Source: Kiritimatiellia bacterium | GTDB lineage: Bacteria > Verrucomicrobiota > Kiritimatiellia > SLAD01 | DNA: 5,224 bases | NCBI GenBank assembly: GCA_007134175.1 | Contig: SLLF01000253.1 | Span: forward strand, 1 to 5,224 | Reading direction: 5' to 3' | In this document: one piece after another, positions 1 to 5,224 of the stretch | How positions within the stretch are numbered: the stretch's first letter is position 1 | Layout of the letters: each line of letters starts with the position of its first letter | The notes under the pieces: model-generated | The model's input: only the letters and a program-made list of their open reading frames with translations | Told to the model about the DNA's origin: nothing | The model's database searches: none | Position numbers and translations under genes: made by a program

Positions 1-706
1 CCCTCCGGTGATCGCGTTCAGGCGTGGACTGTATGCCCGTTAGCGCCAGAAATTGGCGGGATTGGGAATCCCACTTCAGCGCGGTACGGCGGGCCACCTT
101 GGCGAAACGTTTGTTCAAGGATCGGTGATTCCATCTACGAAACCAGGCACGCAACGGTATCAAATGGCTGTCTCCCAAGCCATCCACCAGCACGAATTGA
201 CGGCGGCCATTGCGGTTACCCAGGACAATATTGCCCCGGTTTACATCGTTGGCGCGTATGTCCCAGTCGAACAACCGACGCGCAAAATCCGTCAATAAGG
301 GAAGCGCTGCCTCCAGTTGCCCCCCGTTCGCCAGCTGACTGACCGACGGTCCCAACTCCTGGCCATCCTCACTGATCTTTTCGTACAGGATGCCCAATCC
401 ATGGTCGGTAGCGACAACGCCAGCACAGTGGGCTACGGGAAGGTCGCCGCCACGGTCAATCTGGGTCCTTCTCAGTGCTATGTAGGCGGCGTACTCACGT
501 ATAAGGGGGCGGTCCTGCAGCGCCGGCCGCCAACCGTGTAGCGCCCGCTTCCATTTCTTCCATTGGTTGCGAGGGGGCGGGAGATCACGGCGTATAACCT
601 TGATGACCAGCTCCGGATCGAACGGAGCGGCATACACATGGCAGTGTGTGCCTTGCGCGAGGGGCGTCCGTCCCGACAGCTCGATGGTATGGTGGATTAC
701 GGTCAT
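1..706 (-). CDS. yrbL: YrbL-family protein kinase-like protein, 3' end beyond the left edge
   Basis: The frame read leftward from the ATG at 706 is open for 235 codons to the edge, so the stop is outside. The protein matches E. coli YrbL (PhoP-regulated, about 210 aa) along its length as I recall that sequence. The N-terminus has a P-L-A-Q-G-T-H-C-H-V-Y segment (residues 15-25) like YrbL's PLGTGRHRKCY. Near the C-terminus, LVDGLGDSHLIPLRAW (173-188) matches VCDNIGESTLIPLATW. Kinase-fold landmarks are visible: a VIK lysine (Lys36), a catalytic-loop-like D-V-N-R-G-N (Asp154, Asn159) and a DFG-like Asp175-Gly176. Already longer than E. coli YrbL, it should end soon beyond the edge. The start overlaps the stop of the upstream PfkB kinase as ATGA, with an AAAGG at 718-722 spaced 11 nt away, which implies translational coupling. 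Substrate and activity are unknown; the family resembles LPS (Kdo/heptose) kinases, so a surface-sugar role is inference. The symbol marks family membership, not proven orthology. Confidence 0.88.
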   Translation of the reverse strand, partial: MTVIHHTIELSGRTPLAQGTHCHVYAAPFDPELVIKVIRRDLPPPRNQWKKWKRALHGWRPALQDRPLIREYAAYIALRRTQIDRGGDLPVAHCAGVVATDHGLGILYEKISEDGQELGPSVSQLANGGQLEAALPLLTDFARRLFDWDIRANDVNRGNIVLGNRNGRRQFVLVDGLGDSHLIPLRAWFRRWNHRSLNKRFAKVARRTALKWDSQSRQFLALTGIQSTPERDHRR

Positions 707-1740
707 CGGGCACTGGACCTTTGCAAGGATTCCATCAGGGTCACCAGCTCAGCGGGATACACCTGCCCTGTCTGTTGCCGCTTTTGCACCGCAACAGCGG
801 CCGTCCATGTGCCCACCTGGGCCGCTTGATGCAGGGTACCACCCGCAGCCAAGACCGCCGTGATGCCGGCCAGAGCCGCATCGCCGGCCCCCACCGGATC
901 GAGCGGTTGGTCAGCGCAGTTGATCGCGGGCCACATAGTGACTCCCGTATCATCACAGCACACCATTCCGGCGTCACCCAACGTAACAAAGAGCGGCTGG
1001 CCTCGCTCGCGATATAAATGATCAGCCACCTCTACGACTCGCGCACCGGCGACACCCGGGTCGGCGACGGCAGGCAAGCCAACGCGACGCAGCGCCTCGT
1101 GTACATTAATTTTCAATATACCGTGGGCATACGTCGGCTCTGGATCACGCTGATCCACGATGGTTATCGTGTCGCGGTGCCTCGCCAGTAAGGCATCAAT
1201 CGCCGATACCACACCCGCTTGGTGCACGGTCATACGCGCTTGCCCGTTGATTACCAGGGCATCTAACGTTGGCAACGCAGCGGCCACCGCAGCAACGAGC
1301 TGCTCGGCCGTGCCCGTGTGCAGGCGATTGAAGTCGCCCATATCCCAGCGGGATTGTTCAACCCCGTCGACATGGGGTTTAATGAAGGCAACGGTTTGCC
1401 AATCCCGTGCCTGACAAACCAATCCGTCACGGGTGATGTTCCGCTCGTCCAGGAGTTGCTGCAAACAAGCACCCCAGGGATCCGCCCCCAATACACCAAA
1501 AATCGATACACGGCCGCAACCCAGCGCCCGCAAGTTTACGGCCACGTTCGCCGCGCCACCGCCAAAGTAGCGCTGCGTCCGAACCGGTTGCGTGGGCAGG
1601 CCGGTCTCCAATGACACGGTGGCCGCCCCGGGATCCAGTGTCCAGTAGGCGTCCACCGCCACATCGCCTACCACCCCGATATGCAAGTCGGCCAAGCGAG
1701 CCAACCAGGCAGCCAAATCGGATGGTTGTACGGTTTGCAT
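703..1740 (-). CDS. PfkB-family carbohydrate kinase, HldE kinase-domain-like
   Basis: A complete 345-residue ribokinase/PfkB-fold enzyme, expected to be cytoplasmic and to use ATP to phosphorylate a sugar hydroxyl. Order of motifs: a first strand with GDVAVDAYW (25-33), the PfkB signature-1-like GGGAANVAVNL (60-70), SRWDMGD (130-136) in the place of HldE's RLDFE, DQRDPE (196-201), KINVHEA (210-216) like the family's K-N-x-x-E-A, VTLGDAGM (252-259), and the signature-2 anion hole PVGAGD (282-287) with Asp287 as the catalytic base. The opening and the GGAANVA block resemble the kinase half of HldE (D-beta-D-heptose 7-phosphate kinase), but there is no attached nucleotidyltransferase domain. If it acts on heptose phosphate, a separate HldC-type adenylyltransferase would be needed elsewhere. 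Other sugar or nucleoside substrates are possible. The ATG at 1740 puts the first beta strand at the usual distance. The gene is the first of a leftward pair with the yrbL-like gene, which overlaps its stop by 4 nt. The family call is secure; the substrate is not. Confidence 0.93.
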   Translation of the reverse strand: MQTVQPSDLAAWLARLADLHIGVVGDVAVDAYWTLDPGAATVSLETGLPTQPVRTQRYFGGGAANVAVNLRALGCGRVSIFGVLGADPWGACLQQLLDERNITRDGLVCQARDWQTVAFIKPHVDGVEQSRWDMGDFNRLHTGTAEQLVAAVAAALPTLDALVINGQARMTVHQAGVVSAIDALLARHRDTITIVDQRDPEPTYAHGILKINVHEALRRVGLPAVADPGVAGARVVEVADHLYRERGQPLFVTLGDAGMVCCDDTGVTMWPAINCADQPLDPVGAGDAALAGITAVLAAGGTLHQAAQVGTWTAAVAVQKRQQTGQVYPAELVTLMESLQRSSAR

Positions 1741-1756
1741 GGTGTTAGCGTAAAAG

Positions 1757-1763
1757 CCTCCCT
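1757..1763 (-). promoter_or_regulatory. Possible distant Shine-Dalgarno site for the PfkB kinase
   Basis: On the minus strand the bases read AGGGAGG, the only purine-rich anti-SD match close to the kinase ATG at 1740. The gap is 16 nt, longer than the usual 5-10 nt. No in-frame ATG, GTG or TTG lies between the site and 1740, so it does not point to another start. It may be fortuitous. Confidence 0.25.
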
Positions 1764-1833
1764 GCGGTCCGGCAAGAACAAAGCCCGTGCGGCGGGGCGG
1801 TTGTATCGGCGTGGTTGGTCGGTTTTGGGGTTA

Positions 1834-1847
1834 TCCGCTTCAGCGGA
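1834..1847. other. Small hairpin in the divergent intergenic region
   Basis: TCCGC and GCGGA form a perfect 5-bp stem with a TTCA tetraloop. No T-run follows on either strand, so it is not a classical terminator. It lies in the expected leader of the kinase transcript if that transcript starts in the AT-rich island near 1911-1920. A role is speculative. Confidence 0.2.
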
Positions 1848-1866
1848 GACGACCGGCAAGTAGCCG

Positions 1867-1895
1867 CGGGAGGGCGAGCATCCCGGCGGGCCGGA
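1867..1895 (+). repeat. Dispersed GC-rich repeat, copy A
   Basis: Bases 1868-1895 match 3214-3241 at 25 of 28 positions with no gap; the shared core is GGGAGGGCGAGC followed by TCCC and a CGG/GCCGGA tail. The left half folds as CGGGA (1867-1871) with TCCCG (1881-1885) around a 9-nt loop. The outermost pair, C1867-G1885, is G3213-C3231 in copy B, a compensatory change that favours a structured element over chance similarity. It sits just upstream of the GT9 gene in the divergent gap. The pattern resembles abundant intergenic palindromic repeats of Verrucomicrobiota-like genomes, but that is from memory. Confidence 0.6.
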
Positions 1896-1900
1896 TACCG

Positions 1901-1920
1901 TTAGCGCTAATTTTATACTT
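1901..1920. promoter_or_regulatory. AT-rich island with a perfect palindrome: possible divergent promoter or operator
   Basis: TTAGCGCTAA (1901-1910) is a perfect 10-bp palindrome and is followed directly by TTTTATACTT, the most AT-rich stretch in the 214-bp gap between divergent genes. On the plus strand TATACT (1914-1919) resembles a -10 box, 35 nt before the GT9 ATG. On the minus strand the same bases read AAGTATAAAA and could serve the kinase pair, with a leader of about 170 nt. I find no good -35 hexamer at 16-18 bp for either direction. The palindrome could be an operator. The location is suggestive but the motif evidence is weak. Confidence 0.3.
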
Positions 1921-1954
1921 TTCCCGACGGGTGTCGACTGTTATCAAGACCGGC

Positions 1955-3106
1955 ATGAAGTGTGCGGTATATTCGCAGCGTTTAGCGCTGCTCTATCCCA
2001 AGGCCATAGGCGATTTTATGTTTGTGCTACCGGCACTGCACTCGATCCGTCATGCCTTCCCCGAAGCGTGGCTCACGCTGATCGTCAAAGCCAAGCAAGC
2101 CCCGCTGGCTATACCGCAACAGGGGCCACTGGTCAACGAGGTGGGGGTGCTGGGCTCGTCCAGATCGTGGCGTGCGCTGCGGCGTTACCTGGCGGAGCAT
2201 GACCGGGTCATCGACCTGGCCGGCAATGATCAAACCGGATTGCTGCTGGGCTGGAACCGTGCCCCTCGCCTGCGACCCCACCACCACGATTGTAAAGGCT
2301 GGAGTGCCTGCTACTCGCCTTGGTCCCCCTCGTTCGACCCACACCCACCCGGTCGGCATCGGGTGGACGAGCTGCTCGCGTATGCGGCCCAGCTGGGTGC
2401 GACGGAGCCGGCCTGCTCTTTTGCGTTAACCGTGCCCGCCCAAGCTCAGGACACCTGTGAAGCCATGATCGAACGCTACGCCCTGCGCCATGGAACCCTG
2501 GTGGTCTTGAACGTGGGCGCCAGCCGCAACACCAAGCGCTGGCCGGCCGGCCACTTCCGCGAATTGGCCCGGCATTTGATGGCCGGTGGTTATCGAGTGG
2601 TCTTGACAGGGGCGCGCACCTTTAAGGCTGACAACCATTATGACCGGGCTATCGCCGCACGCTTTGTCGAGGAAGGATGGGTCGATGGTGAATCCTGTGT
2701 GAACCTCATCACGGATCATTCCTGCGACCCGACCCTGCAATTACAACGCGATACCTGGTTTCTGCGCTATTCCGGCGTGCCGTGCCTGACCGTTGGCAAC
2801 GACACCGGTCCGCTACACATCGCGGGAGCTGTCGGTGCCGACGCGCAGAATAAGACGCTCTCCCTCTTCGGTCCGACCCAATGGCGTCGCTATGCGCCCT
2901 ACGATCCCACCCGGGGTAACGGCACCCGCGAGTCCGATGGCGAATGGAATCGCGTGCTGGCGTTCAACCCGGATTGTGGTCCCGGGCCCAACCGGGAGGC
3001 GTGCCCCTGCTACCGCCGCGGGGACCGCCACAAGCGCTGTCCTGTCACCCTTGATGTTGAGACGGTGTTCCAATCGGTGGAGGACATACTATCCGGCCCA
3101 ACCTGA
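1955..3106 (+). CDS. Glycosyltransferase family 9 (heptosyltransferase-type) protein
   Basis: A complete 383-residue GT-B glycosyltransferase of the ADP-heptose:LPS heptosyltransferase family, acting at the inner face of the cytoplasmic membrane. The N-terminal domain opens with a LALLYPKAIGDFMFVLPAL strand-loop-helix (10-28) holding the conserved Asp20 at the site of the WaaC/WaaF catalytic Asp. The C-terminal donor-binding domain carries LNVGASRNTKRWP (185-197, Lys194), VVLTGA (215-220), NDTGPLH (282-288) and FGPT (305-308). A late cysteine cluster (Cys341, 350, 352, 362) resembles the C-terminal Cys region of many GT9 proteins. The ATG at 1955 was chosen because it lies 9 codons before the first strand. 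The open frame extends up to 1787, but that part translates repeat copy A and is unlike protein. GTG at 1931 is an alternative. Neither start has a clear Shine-Dalgarno site. It is transcribed divergently from the kinase pair and probably belongs to the same surface-glycan neighbourhood. Donor and acceptor sugars cannot be read from the sequence. Confidence 0.92.
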   Translation: MKCAVYSQRLALLYPKAIGDFMFVLPALHSIRHAFPEAWLTLIVKAKQAPLAIPQQGPLVNEVGVLGSSRSWRALRRYLAEHDRVIDLAGNDQTGLLLGWNRAPRLRPHHHDCKGWSACYSPWSPSFDPHPPGRHRVDELLAYAAQLGATEPACSFALTVPAQAQDTCEAMIERYALRHGTLVVLNVGASRNTKRWPAGHFRELARHLMAGGYRVVLTGARTFKADNHYDRAIAARFVEEGWVDGESCVNLITDHSCDPTLQLQRDTWFLRYSGVPCLTVGNDTGPLHIAGAVGADAQNKTLSLFGPTQWRRYAPYDPTRGNGTRESDGEWNRVLAFNPDCGPGPNREACPCYRRGDRHKRCPVTLDVETVFQSVEDILSGPT

Positions 3107-3146
3107 CGAGGCGTTTGCAAAGCAGGTTTCAGTGTTCAAACGGGGC

Positions 3147-3164
3147 CTGTGAGCGTTGTCACAG
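3147..3164 (+). terminator. Weak hairpin downstream of GT9, possible terminator
   Basis: CTGTGA (3147-3152) and TCACAG (3159-3164) form a perfect 6-bp stem with a 6-nt loop, 40 nt after the GT9 stop. Only three T residues follow on the plus strand and none on the minus strand. The stem is short and not GC-rich. Its position between convergent genes is right for a terminator, but it lacks the T-tract of a typical intrinsic one. Confidence 0.22.
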
Positions 3165-3169
3165 TTTGC

Positions 3170-3200
3170 GAGGGGGTGAGAGAACGGACGTCCCCAGCCG
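3170..3200 (+). repeat. Possible degenerate partial copy of the dispersed repeat
   Basis: This stretch has the same layout as copy B immediately to its right: a GAGGGGG run, a purine-rich middle, then CGTCCCC followed by AGCCG. Copy B has CGTCCCC, three extra bases, then AGCCG. The middle does not align well, so common origin is uncertain. GGACGTCC (3186-3193) is itself palindromic. Confidence 0.2.
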
Positions 3201-3211
3201 TCATGGATCGT

Positions 3212-3241
3212 CGGGGAGGGCGAGCGTCCCCGCGAGCCGGA
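3212..3241 (+). repeat. Dispersed GC-rich repeat, copy B
   Basis: Matches copy A (1868-1895) at 25 of 28 positions from 3214 to 3241. The stem here is CGGGGA (3212-3217) with TCCCCG (3227-3232), one pair longer than in copy A, around the same kind of 9-nt loop. It lies in the convergent gap, 17-46 bp beyond the GH2 stop codon, so it could act as a 3'-end structure for the leftward GH2 transcript, although no T-run accompanies it. Confidence 0.6.
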
Positions 3242-3257
3242 AACATGAACCGAATCG

Positions 3258-5224
3258 TTAGCCTATCCCCGCACTGCGGATCGTTGCGGTACCGGCCACC
3301 CAGTTGCCACCTGTGACCGTCACTTGCACAGCGCCCGCGCGGCCAGTCGATGTCACGAACAGACGTCCCTGACCGTGCGCAACATCGATCTGTCCCTCCA
3401 CGGTGTAGCTCCGCAGACGAGCAGGCCCTTCGATGTGCGCCGTCAACGAGCCGTGCCAATCCAATCGATTCCCCGCAGCATCCACTACGCGCACCTGTAT
3501 GCCCATAGTGCTTCGAGTAGTGGCATCGAGGCACTCCTGTTCCGGTTGCAGCTCAATGCGTCCCTCCATGTCCCCGGAAACGGGGACTAATCGCGGCTTT
3601 TGAGCCGCCAGCGGTCCACCGTATTTTTCGGCCAGCTCGTAGGCGGCTCGCTTGGGGATACGCCAGGCATCGACCAGTCCGGAATGGCGGCGGAAGTTCC
3701 CCCGCCGTAACGTGGCATAATCATTGAAGCTCCAGAGGGCGAAACCCGCCAGATAGCGCGGGGTCCCCATCTGCTCCAAGTCACGCTGAATAACGGCCCA
3801 CTGACGCTGTTCGGCTGCGTCATCATCCCGTCGGGCCCAAGGACAATCGGAACTTTCGGTCACCACCACGCACCTTTGCCGACAAGCGTCGCGGCCGGCG
3901 GGCATGGCGGCAAACTCGTAGTTGGTGCCCCAAACATCCGGCAGGCCCAGGATTCCCCGCCGCCGGGCGCGGTGGAGATGGTTTTCTGCGTAGGTCACGG
4001 CGCGGCTGGGATCCAGCTCTTTACAAATCCGGTAGAGTGTTTGATACGCCCGCCGGTGCCGGCCCTCGTTACCCATACCCCACACAATCACGGACGGATG
4101 GTGCCGGTCACGCTGGATCATGGCGCGCATTTGGCGACAGGCCCGGCGCAACCAGGCTCCCCCCCTGACACTTTTCCAACTGGCGATTTCCGCATAGACC
4201 AGGATACCCAGTTCATCGCACGCATCGAGAAAAGCCGGATGTTGCGGATAATGGGCGAATCGCACGAAATTGAGACCCATTGACTTGATCAGCTCCGCGT
4301 CCTCGCGATGCAACCACTGCGGCACCGCCGAACCAAAACCCGGCATGCGCTCATGCCGGTTAACGCCACGCAGGGGCAGACGACGGCCGTTCAAGAAGAA
4401 TCCCTCGTCAGGCCGGAATTCCGCCGTACGGAATCCGAACGGCATGGACACTTCGTCCAGCACTTGATTGTCCTGACGTAATGTAGCGATGGCGGTGTAG
4501 CGGTAGGGGTCATCGACATCCCAGCGGCACACGGCATCCAGTCGCAACGCCACAACGCATTCCTTATCCATAGCAGTTTGCTGCGGGGACTCCGCCACGG
4601 TCTTCCCAGCCGCATCGATGATCCGCCAGACCACCTGGCAGGTCTTCGGTGCCTGTGTGGAAACGCGGCAACGTAGCTGTACGTCGACGGCGTCCTCTTC
4701 CGACAAACGATAACTGATCTGCATAGAATGGGTCTCGATATGGATGGCCGGCAGGCGCTCCAGCCACAACCCGCCGGTCAAGCCTCCATAGAGCAGAAAA
4801 TCGGGCACCCTAATTCCCGGCAATACGGATGAGCGACAGCGATTGGTCAAGCGAATGGCCAAGCGATTTTCAACCGCAAGGTTGAGCCATGGCGTGACGT
4901 CGATATCCAGACCGATGTATTGGCCATCGAATGTCGCGATCCGCCGACCGTTCCACCATATATCCCCGGTACCGTAGAACCCGTGCGACCGCAGCCGCCA
5001 CACATCGCCGGGCTGGCCGGCGACCGTCTCATCCAACCGGAACGATCGCCGGTAGCTGCCCCAGCCCCGGTAATAATAAACGCCGTCCTGGAAGCTGTCC
5101 TGCTCGTTCCACGTGTGTGGTAGATCCACGTTGGCCGGTCCCGGATCCCCGCCCATCCAGGCACGCGACTTCTTGCGCCGCACAAATTCCCAAGTGTGGT
5201 TTAACGGTATCTTGAAACGTGGTA
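3258..5224 (-). CDS. Glycoside hydrolase family 2 protein (beta-galactosidase/glucuronidase type), 5' end beyond the right edge
   Basis: The frame is open from the right edge to the TAA at 3258-3260, giving 654 complete codons. The GTG at 5183 is not the start: upstream codons read P-R-F-K-I-P-L-N-H-T-W-E-F, the usual GH2 opening (R-x-x-I-x-L-N-x-x-W-x-F). Numbering residues from that GTG: jelly-roll sugar-binding domain to about 145 (LPHTW, YYYRGWGSYRR, WWNGRRI); immunoglobulin-like domain about 146-253; TIM barrel about 255-520 with LRGVNRHERMPGFG, VRFAHYP, CDELGILVYAEI; acid/base Glu373 in WGMGNEG (codon 4065-4067); probable nucleophile Glu443 in VVTESSD (codon 3855-3857); late barrel motif ALWSFNDY and GLVDAWRIPKRAAY; and a C-terminal Ig-like domain about 545-641 (VRVVDAAGN, IEGPARL). 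It should hydrolyse a terminal beta-linked sugar from a glycan. Which sugar is unclear, since GH2 includes galactosidases, glucuronidases and mannosidases. A signal peptide cannot be judged. It converges on the GT9 gene and is likely in a different operon. Confidence 0.93.
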   Translation of the reverse strand, partial: PRFKIPLNHTWEFVRRKKSRAWMGGDPGPANVDLPHTWNEQDSFQDGVYYYRGWGSYRRSFRLDETVAGQPGDVWRLRSHGFYGTGDIWWNGRRIATFDGQYIGLDIDVTPWLNLAVENRLAIRLTNRCRSSVLPGIRVPDFLLYGGLTGGLWLERLPAIHIETHSMQISYRLSEEDAVDVQLRCRVSTQAPKTCQVVWRIIDAAGKTVAESPQQTAMDKECVVALRLDAVCRWDVDDPYRYTAIATLRQDNQVLDEVSMPFGFRTAEFRPDEGFFLNGRRLPLRGVNRHERMPGFGSAVPQWLHREDAELIKSMGLNFVRFAHYPQHPAFLDACDELGILVYAEIASWKSVRGGAWLRRACRQMRAMIQRDRHHPSVIVWGMGNEGRHRRAYQTLYRICKELDPSRAVTYAENHLHRARRRGILGLPDVWGTNYEFAAMPAGRDACRQRCVVVTESSDCPWARRDDDAAEQRQWAVIQRDLEQMGTPRYLAGFALWSFNDYATLRRGNFRRHSGLVDAWRIPKRAAYELAEKYGGPLAAQKPRLVPVSGDMEGRIELQPEQECLDATTRSTMGIQVRVVDAAGNRLDWHGSLTAHIEGPARLRSYTVEGQIDVAHGQGRLFVTSTGRAGAVQVTVTGGNWVAGTATIRSAGIG

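Noticed and set aside
53..1017. Plus-strand open frames at 53-298, 317-541, 563-829 and 646-1017
   Set aside because: They lie opposite the YrbL-like gene and the PfkB kinase, whose minus-strand translations show clear family motifs. The plus-strand products look like no protein family.
1769..1860. Direct repeat CCGGCAAG at 1769-1776 and 1853-1860
   Set aside because: An 8-base match in a GC-rich gap of this size is easily expected by chance, and nothing else is shared around it.
1787..1954. N-terminal extension of the GT9 frame back to 1787
   Set aside because: It translates repeat copy A and Arg/Gly-rich sequence, and would place about 70 residues before the first strand of a fold that normally starts at the N-terminus.
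3136..3534. Minus-strand 132-codon frame overlapping the 3' end of GH2 and repeat copy B
   Set aside because: It is in a different frame from the GH2 C-terminal domain, which is well supported, and its product is rich in Arg, Cys and Gly with no motif.
3876..4283. 135-codon plus-strand open frame inside the GH2 gene
   Set aside because: It is antisense to the TIM barrel coding region, including the catalytic motif, and has no recognisable features.
1..5224. tRNA, rRNA, CRISPR array, insertion sequence or riboswitch
   Set aside because: The two intergenic gaps (214 and 151 bp) show no tRNA-like cloverleaf, no regularly spaced repeats and no transposase-like frame. The only repeat is the two-copy element described.

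Overview
The window is G+C-rich bacterial DNA with four protein-coding genes and short intergenic gaps. A Gram-negative cell is suggested by a glycosyltransferase family 9 (heptosyltransferase-type) gene, a PfkB kinase resembling the kinase half of HldE, and a YrbL-type protein kinase-like gene. A dispersed GC-rich repeat (core GGGAGGGCGAGC) resembles repeats I recall from Verrucomicrobiota, Kiritimatiellota and Lentisphaerota. Placement in that superphylum is a guess from memory, not shown by the window.

Layout, left to right. (1) Minus strand, 1-706: a YrbL-family gene whose 3' end is off the left edge. (2) Minus strand, 703-1740: a complete PfkB-family sugar kinase. Its stop codon overlaps the yrbL-like start (ATGA), so the two form an operon read leftward. 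(3) 1741-1954: a divergent intergenic region with repeat copy A and an AT-rich, palindrome-containing island that is the best promoter candidate. (4) Plus strand, 1955-3106: a complete GT9 glycosyltransferase. (5) 3107-3257: a convergent gap with a small hairpin, a possible degenerate repeat and repeat copy B. (6) Minus strand, 3258-5224: a glycoside hydrolase family 2 gene that enters from the right edge. Its true start is outside the window because the reading frame stays open to the last base.

The two kinases and the divergent GT9 gene look like a small cell-surface glycan (LPS core or heptose-type) neighbourhood. The kinase could phosphorylate a sugar used to make an activated donor, and the GT9 enzyme would transfer such a sugar. 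The YrbL-like protein may be a surface-sugar kinase or a regulator, since its biochemical role is not settled. The GH2 gene is oriented toward this cluster and probably belongs to a separate carbohydrate-degradation unit. I found no RNA gene, CRISPR array, insertion sequence or convincing novel system. The most noteworthy non-coding signal is the two-copy repeat, whose short stem shows one compensatory base-pair change between copies.
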